51,010 nt of DNA. Source: a virus. Of this stretch, positions 47,446 to 51,010 are shown piece after piece. The notes under the pieces are model-generated. The model was not told the DNA's origin. It searched no databases and worked only from the letters and a program-made list of their open reading frames with translations. Every line of letters begins with the position of its first letter. Within the stretch, counting starts at the first letter, position 1. The translations under genes and the position numbers were made by a program. The DNA lies in IMG/VR virus record IMGVR_UViG_3300042922_000517, positions 1-51,010 of that record. One strand, given 5' to 3'.

Positions 47446-48438
47446 TTATTGTACTAAATACCGTTTGTGTTGTTCCCGCTTACGTTCTTCGGTAATTCTG
47501 GCATACCGGAGTGTGGTCTGCGGATCCGAATGGCCCATAAGTTCCTGCACAGCGACCAACTCCGCGCCATTATTAAGCGTGAGCGTTGCAAAGGTGTGCC
47601 GCAGCACATGCGGGCTCACCTTGTCCTGAAGCCCAGCTGTACGGGCAATAACGGCTATCTCCCGCTGTATGCCCCGTTTGGTCAGGCGGCGATACTCCTT
47701 GCGCTCTGTCACCATCAGAGCCCCGCAGTTATCATTCCGGCTCTTCAGATATTTGTTGAGGTGGTACATTGCTTTGAACGAAAAGTAAACCTCCCGCTCC
47801 TTATTCCCCTTACCGATCACTCGACAACTCATAGATTGTTGATTGATTGCGTCCCGGTCCATCCCGTAGACCTCAGACAGCCGGCAGCCTGTTGCATACA
47901 TGATTTCGATAAAGGCCCGCTGCCGGACCGTCTTGCAGGATTCCCGCAGCATCTCCAACTCAGGGATTGTCAGAGCTTTCGGCAGCCGCTTCTCCAGCTT
48001 CGGCGTTTTTAGCTTGGCGGATGGGTCACGGGGAATAATCTCCTCCCCTGAAAGCCAGCCGAAGAAGCTTTTAAGTACGGACAACTTCTTGCCGATCGTA
48101 CTCATCTTGAGGTGATTGAATTGTCCAAGGTATGCCCGTATATCGGCGGCTGTGACGTTGTCTGTCCGCTTGCGAACGTGACGGAAGAATATGTGTAGGT
48201 CCAAGGCATATCCGTCCAGCGTCAACGGACTGAGCCCTTCCAGGCGCTTTGATGATAGAAACATCTTGAGCTTCTCTTCGCCATCCGGGTGCGGTTCATC
48301 TTCTTTGATACGCTGAATATGGTAATCAGACACAATGATAGATAGTATAGACTTTGTTCGTTCAACTTCTAAATCAGGGAAAACGTTATAAATCACGGCC
48401 ACGACATCGGACAATAGCTGCTCACTTGCATTATTCAT
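47446..48438 (-). CDS. Tyrosine recombinase (XerC/D-like)
   Basis: A 330-residue recombinase. The core-binding domain lies at ~55-135 and the catalytic domain at ~150-320 with Arg186 (GCRLSE), Lys210 (GKGNKER), His277/Arg280 (HVLRHTFAT), His303 (GHSDPQTT) and Tyr312 (RYARI). It also has an unusual ~50-residue N-terminal extension. It lies between tail fibre and lysis genes, transcribed leftward, and is divergent from a small HTH gene. The phage already has a serine integrase, so this enzyme may act in dimer resolution, DNA inversion or a second integration route. Confidence 0.92.
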   Translation of the reverse strand: MNNASEQLLSDVVAVIYNVFPDLEVERTKSILSIIVSDYHIQRIKEDEPHPDGEEKLKMFLSSKRLEGLSPLTLDGYALDLHIFFRHVRKRTDNVTAADIRAYLGQFNHLKMSTIGKKLSVLKSFFGWLSGEEIIPRDPSAKLKTPKLEKRLPKALTIPELEMLRESCKTVRQRAFIEIMYATGCRLSEVYGMDRDAINQQSMSCRVIGKGNKEREVYFSFKAMYHLNKYLKSRNDNCGALMVTERKEYRRLTKRGIQREIAVIARTAGLQDKVSPHVLRHTFATLTLNNGAELVAVQELMGHSDPQTTLRYARITEERKREQHKRYLVQ

Positions 48439-48450
48439 GATGTCCTCCTA

Positions 48451-48536
48451 GTGATACGTTTATCGTAGTTATAGCATCAATATTATACTGATACTATTTA
48501 CGAATCAATAGGCAAATGGTACTATATTCGTATCAC
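48451..48536. promoter_or_regulatory. Divergent promoter/operator region for tyrosine recombinase and HTH gene
   Basis: GTGATACG (48451-48458) and CGTATCAC (48529-48536) are inverted repeats flanking the region, with further GATAC/TACGAATC-like copies between. Plus promoter: TTTACG, 17 bases, TACTAT (48497-48525). Minus strand -10 TATAAT at 48482-48487. Confidence 0.6.
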
Positions 48537-48553
48537 GTAAGGAGGTAACATCC

Positions 48554-48766
48554 ATGATTATAATTAAGCTATCTACTGTATTGAACGAAGCAAACATTTC
48601 TCAACGTGAACTGTCCAGGAGAACAGGAATAAGGCAGCCAACGATTAGTGAAATGTGCTTGAACAAAGCTAAGTCACTACCGGTAGAGAACCTGGACAAG
48701 ATTTGCAGCGAATTGGACTGTGAACTATCCGATATCATTGAATACAGAAAAGAGCCGCTGGAGTGA
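48554..48766 (+). CDS. Small XRE-type regulator beside tyrosine recombinase
   Basis: A 70-residue helix-turn-helix protein: LSTVLNEANISQRELSRRTG, then IRQPTISEMCLNKAKSLPVE. Paralogous to the 43594 protein. AAGGAGG lies 9 bases before the ATG. Divergent from the recombinase gene with palindromic sites between, so it probably represses recombinase and itself. Confidence 0.85.
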   Translation: MIIIKLSTVLNEANISQRELSRRTGIRQPTISEMCLNKAKSLPVENLDKICSELDCELSDIIEYRKEPLE

Positions 48767-48784
48767 TCCGGCCGCTCTTTTTTT
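48749..48784. terminator. Terminator after HTH gene (possibly bidirectional)
   Basis: AAAGAGC, long loop with inner CCG/CGG pairing, GCTCTTT, further TTTT on the plus strand. It overlaps the HTH stop; converging with the tail fibre gene. Confidence 0.75.
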
Positions 48785-48834
48785 AACGTCCATTTTCGGT
48801 TTTCCGGTATTGCGCAGTATGGTCCGTTTGTCCA

Positions 48835-51010
48835 TTAAGCAACGCCCACTCCGAAGAACGTTAGGTTGTTGCCGGCAGTGTTGATAATCTCAATTTTGAT
48901 TAAGCCCATCCCGCTGATCGAAACGGTGTGATTTGCCGTATTGAGCGTGTAGTCAACTCCGTTAATCCGCGCCGTTACATCGCCAGCAGAAGTGAACGTG
49001 AAATCGAGAGTGACGCCGTATTTAAAGTGGTTGTACAGATTAACCTTAAACACTTTGCCTGCTGCAGCTGTGGTCAGGCTGCTATTATAGCCACCTGTCC
49101 GTGCAGTGAGCTTTGCACAGTTGCCGATCTCTGACCGAACCTCTGGATTGTTGAACCCAATTTTACAGGGTTCCGTTACCTTTATGGTCTCCTTGTTAAA
49201 CTCCGAAAATAAGAACTCCGCTTGATAGATGTGACCCTCTTGCCTGTAGTGTAGACCGTCCGGCACCAACGACTGAATATTATCCACCTTTAGCTGCAGC
49301 ATCTTGGTATAAGTATAATTGTCAACCAATTCGAGGTTGTATTCTTCCGCCAATTCCCGGATGACACTTAAAGATATGCTAGTAGTCTCGGCTGACGTAT
49401 ACCCTGGGCTATACATCGGATATGCAATCATTGTAGCCTGCGGCGTCACCAAGAATGGCTGGATGTTATTCTCAAAACACCATTCAATAATACCTCGCAT
49501 GGCCGCACGGAATGATCCGATGTATTCCGCTGTTGAACTGTTTTCCATCGGATCATTCAACCCGTGTCGGATGCCGATCATCTTCACGTCAGCATAGTGT
49601 GTGTTGGTCTTAATGATTCCGTTTATATTCGCAAGGGCCCAGGTTGCGTCCTTACCGCCGAATCCCGCGTTATAAATCCGCGCAACCGTACTGCCAGTCT
49701 CAGCCCGGATCAGCTCCTGCAGTAGCGTACAGTACGCGTCCGCTGGAGTATGGTCAGTACCGATTGTGTTGGCGCTGGTCGGATTCGTTGTACTTTCCGT
49801 AGTGCTGTCGCCTAAAAAAGCAACCGGAAACTTCTCGCCCTTTTTCCATGCAGAACAAGCATCAGCAAGCGTATAAAGTCTCTTCCGCGTTACAGTGAAA
49901 TTCAGCTTATCTGCGCTTATTGACTTGTCTGGTAACTCAAAATCCGCATTGGCACCTGTTGGTTTCAGCCCGTCTACCATGATTTGCTTGTAACCGAAAG
50001 GGGAATATACTTTACCACCAATGATCCGGCATAGCACGAAGGCATACCCGGTAGTGGATGCAAATATTGTCTGCGAAAACAGATCTCCGGTTGATCTGTC
50101 TACACAGATATAAGTAGCCTGGGTATCGTTATAAGTTATTGATCCGGTTTTAGCCAGAACAAAACCATCATCATTACTTACATAGACATTGTTTGTAAAT
50201 GCGGCTGTCTTGTTGGTTGTATTAATCGATAACTTAGTAGCGCCATCAATGATTTCTGCCCATTTTTTCGTGAGCAACTTTCCGATTCCCACAAAATTAT
50301 CCGGAATGTCAAAAATGGCATTAGCCGATTTTATTGCGGCTCCATTGACTGTTATGTTTTGAAATCCGAATGGACAAGAGACTTTTCCAGATATAACAGA
50401 CGCCAAAACATATGCGTAGGTTAACGTACCCTCTACGATGGGTTTAACAAATAAGTTTTTCGTCGTTCGATCCACGCAAATGTATGAAACTACGCTGTCA
50501 TCATATGTTATCGAGGATGCGTTAGCTAATACTGTCCCGTCATCATTATAGACATATGTGCTGGGCAACGAAGCTGTTTTGGTTGTCGTATTAAAGTTCA
50601 ACTTAGCGTTGCCAAGGATTTCTGCCCACTTCATTGTTTTGAGTGCCGCGACACCGACTGAATTATCGGCAACGCCTGTAGACTGATATACCGTTCCTGC
50701 CGTCCAGCCCGAGCCATTCCAGTAATACCATTTACCATCTGCAGTAACTACATAAGTATTTGTGTTGCCTGTCGGGAAAGCAGCCTGCAATGCGCTCACT
50801 GTAGCATAAGTGCCCTTCGGAGATCCACTTGCTAGACTTGCGACCAGTGTATCAACATATACCTTTTCTGCTTTTGCGGAAACTGCATTATTAGTCGCGT
50901 CTAGGCTGGTTTGTTCAGCTTTGCTTGTGGCAAGAGCATTAACCTCCGTCTTATTGGCTTTAACCTCATCCAAGGTTAATAGTTCTTCCGCAGTATCCGC
51001 CAACTGTTCA
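48835..51010 (-). CDS. Tail fibre protein with SGNH/GDSL hydrolase domain (C-terminal part)
   Basis: Main part of an 806-residue protein that starts at base 260 of the window and crosses the ends; TTG at 51003 is not the true start. Two ~125-residue repeats (each beginning KWAEI..., with SITYDD/SITYND and YICVDR(T/S)T blocks) lie at full-length positions ~215-440. The hydrolase domain (~475-690) shows FLGDSTTES (catalytic Ser), AGFGGKDA, RHGLNDP and PDGLHYRQEGH (Asp/His). It ends in a beta-rich domain. It probably removes ester groups from a wall or capsule polymer during adsorption. Confidence 0.9.
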   Translation of the reverse strand, partial: EQLADTAEELLTLDEVKANKTEVNALATSKAEQTSLDATNNAVSAKAEKVYVDTLVASLASGSPKGTYATVSALQAAFPTGNTNTYVVTADGKWYYWNGSGWTAGTVYQSTGVADNSVGVAALKTMKWAEILGNAKLNFNTTTKTASLPSTYVYNDDGTVLANASSITYDDSVVSYICVDRTTKNLFVKPIVEGTLTYAYVLASVISGKVSCPFGFQNITVNGAAIKSANAIFDIPDNFVGIGKLLTKKWAEIIDGATKLSINTTNKTAAFTNNVYVSNDDGFVLAKTGSITYNDTQATYICVDRSTGDLFSQTIFASTTGYAFVLCRIIGGKVYSPFGYKQIMVDGLKPTGANADFELPDKSISADKLNFTVTRKRLYTLADACSAWKKGEKFPVAFLGDSTTESTTNPTSANTIGTDHTPADAYCTLLQELIRAETGSTVARIYNAGFGGKDATWALANINGIIKTNTHYADVKMIGIRHGLNDPMENSSTAEYIGSFRAAMRGIIEWCFENNIQPFLVTPQATMIAYPMYSPGYTSAETTSISLSVIRELAEEYNLELVDNYTYTKMLQLKVDNIQSLVPDGLHYRQEGHIYQAEFLFSEFNKETIKVTEPCKIGFNNPEVRSEIGNCAKLTARTGGYNSSLTTAAAGKVFKVNLYNHFKYGVTLDFTFTSAGDVTARINGVDYTLNTANHTVSISGMGLIKIEIINTAGNNLTFFGVGVA
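50996..51010. repeat. 15-bp terminal overlap, right copy
   Basis: Identical to bases 1-15; see the left copy. Confidence 0.9.

Noticed and set aside
1-51010. CRISPR array or insertion sequence
   Set aside because: No regularly spaced direct repeats with unique spacers were seen (the 11-bp iterons are contiguous), and no transposase was found.

Overview
The window looks like a complete temperate siphophage (or excised prophage) genome of a Gram-positive, low-to-mid GC Bacillota host, most probably a member of the Paenibacillaceae. Supports are strong GGAGG-type ribosome binding sites, an SPP1/PBSX-type head and packaging module, a RecU resolvase, and copper-amine-oxidase-like 'stalk' domains (common in Paenibacillus) on the endolysin and on a secreted protein. 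The last 15 bases repeat the first 15, and one tail gene reads in frame from base 260 leftward, across the ends, and on from base 51010 to 48835. The molecule is therefore circular or circularly permuted, as expected for headful packaging.

Layout, mostly transcribed leftward (minus strand): 19.3-0 kb holds terS, terL, portal, minor head protein, scaffold, decoration protein, major capsid, connectors, tail tube, tail chaperones with a -1 frameshift, tape measure, baseplate and tail fibres. The last fibre, with an SGNH/GDSL hydrolase domain, wraps to 51.0-48.8 kb. At 48.4-44.9 kb follow a tyrosine recombinase, small membrane proteins, an M15 endolysin and a holin. At 36-19.4 kb lies the early and replication region: Cro-like regulator, antirepressor, a DnaD-like initiator gene with an internal iteron array, RecU, a replication-associated pair, HNH protein, two DNA methyltransferases, many small proteins, a late sigma-like regulator, a structured noncoding stretch, a tRNA-Ile(UAU) and an Acb2/Tad1-like anti-defence protein. 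At 36.5-38.7 kb on the plus strand are the LexA-like repressor and a large serine integrase with a candidate attP just downstream.

The region 38.8-44.9 kb is accessory. Its centrepiece is a phage-borne Agr-like peptide-signalling cassette: an AgrC-like membrane sensor domain without a kinase, AgrB, a 38-residue AgrD with a serine (not cysteine) core, and a stand-alone LytTR DNA-binding protein. A second LytTR paralogue and a small XRE regulator lie next door. The receiver and kinase halves of the usual two-component pair are missing. A second repressor/operator switch (43.5-44.0 kb) and a secreted stalk/DUF4352-like protein follow.

Working model (inference): the LexA-like repressor holds lysogeny at a three-operator divergent promoter. 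The Agr-like cassette may add a population-density input to that decision or interfere with host signalling. The Acb2-like protein, membrane morons and methyltransferases adapt the phage to host defences.
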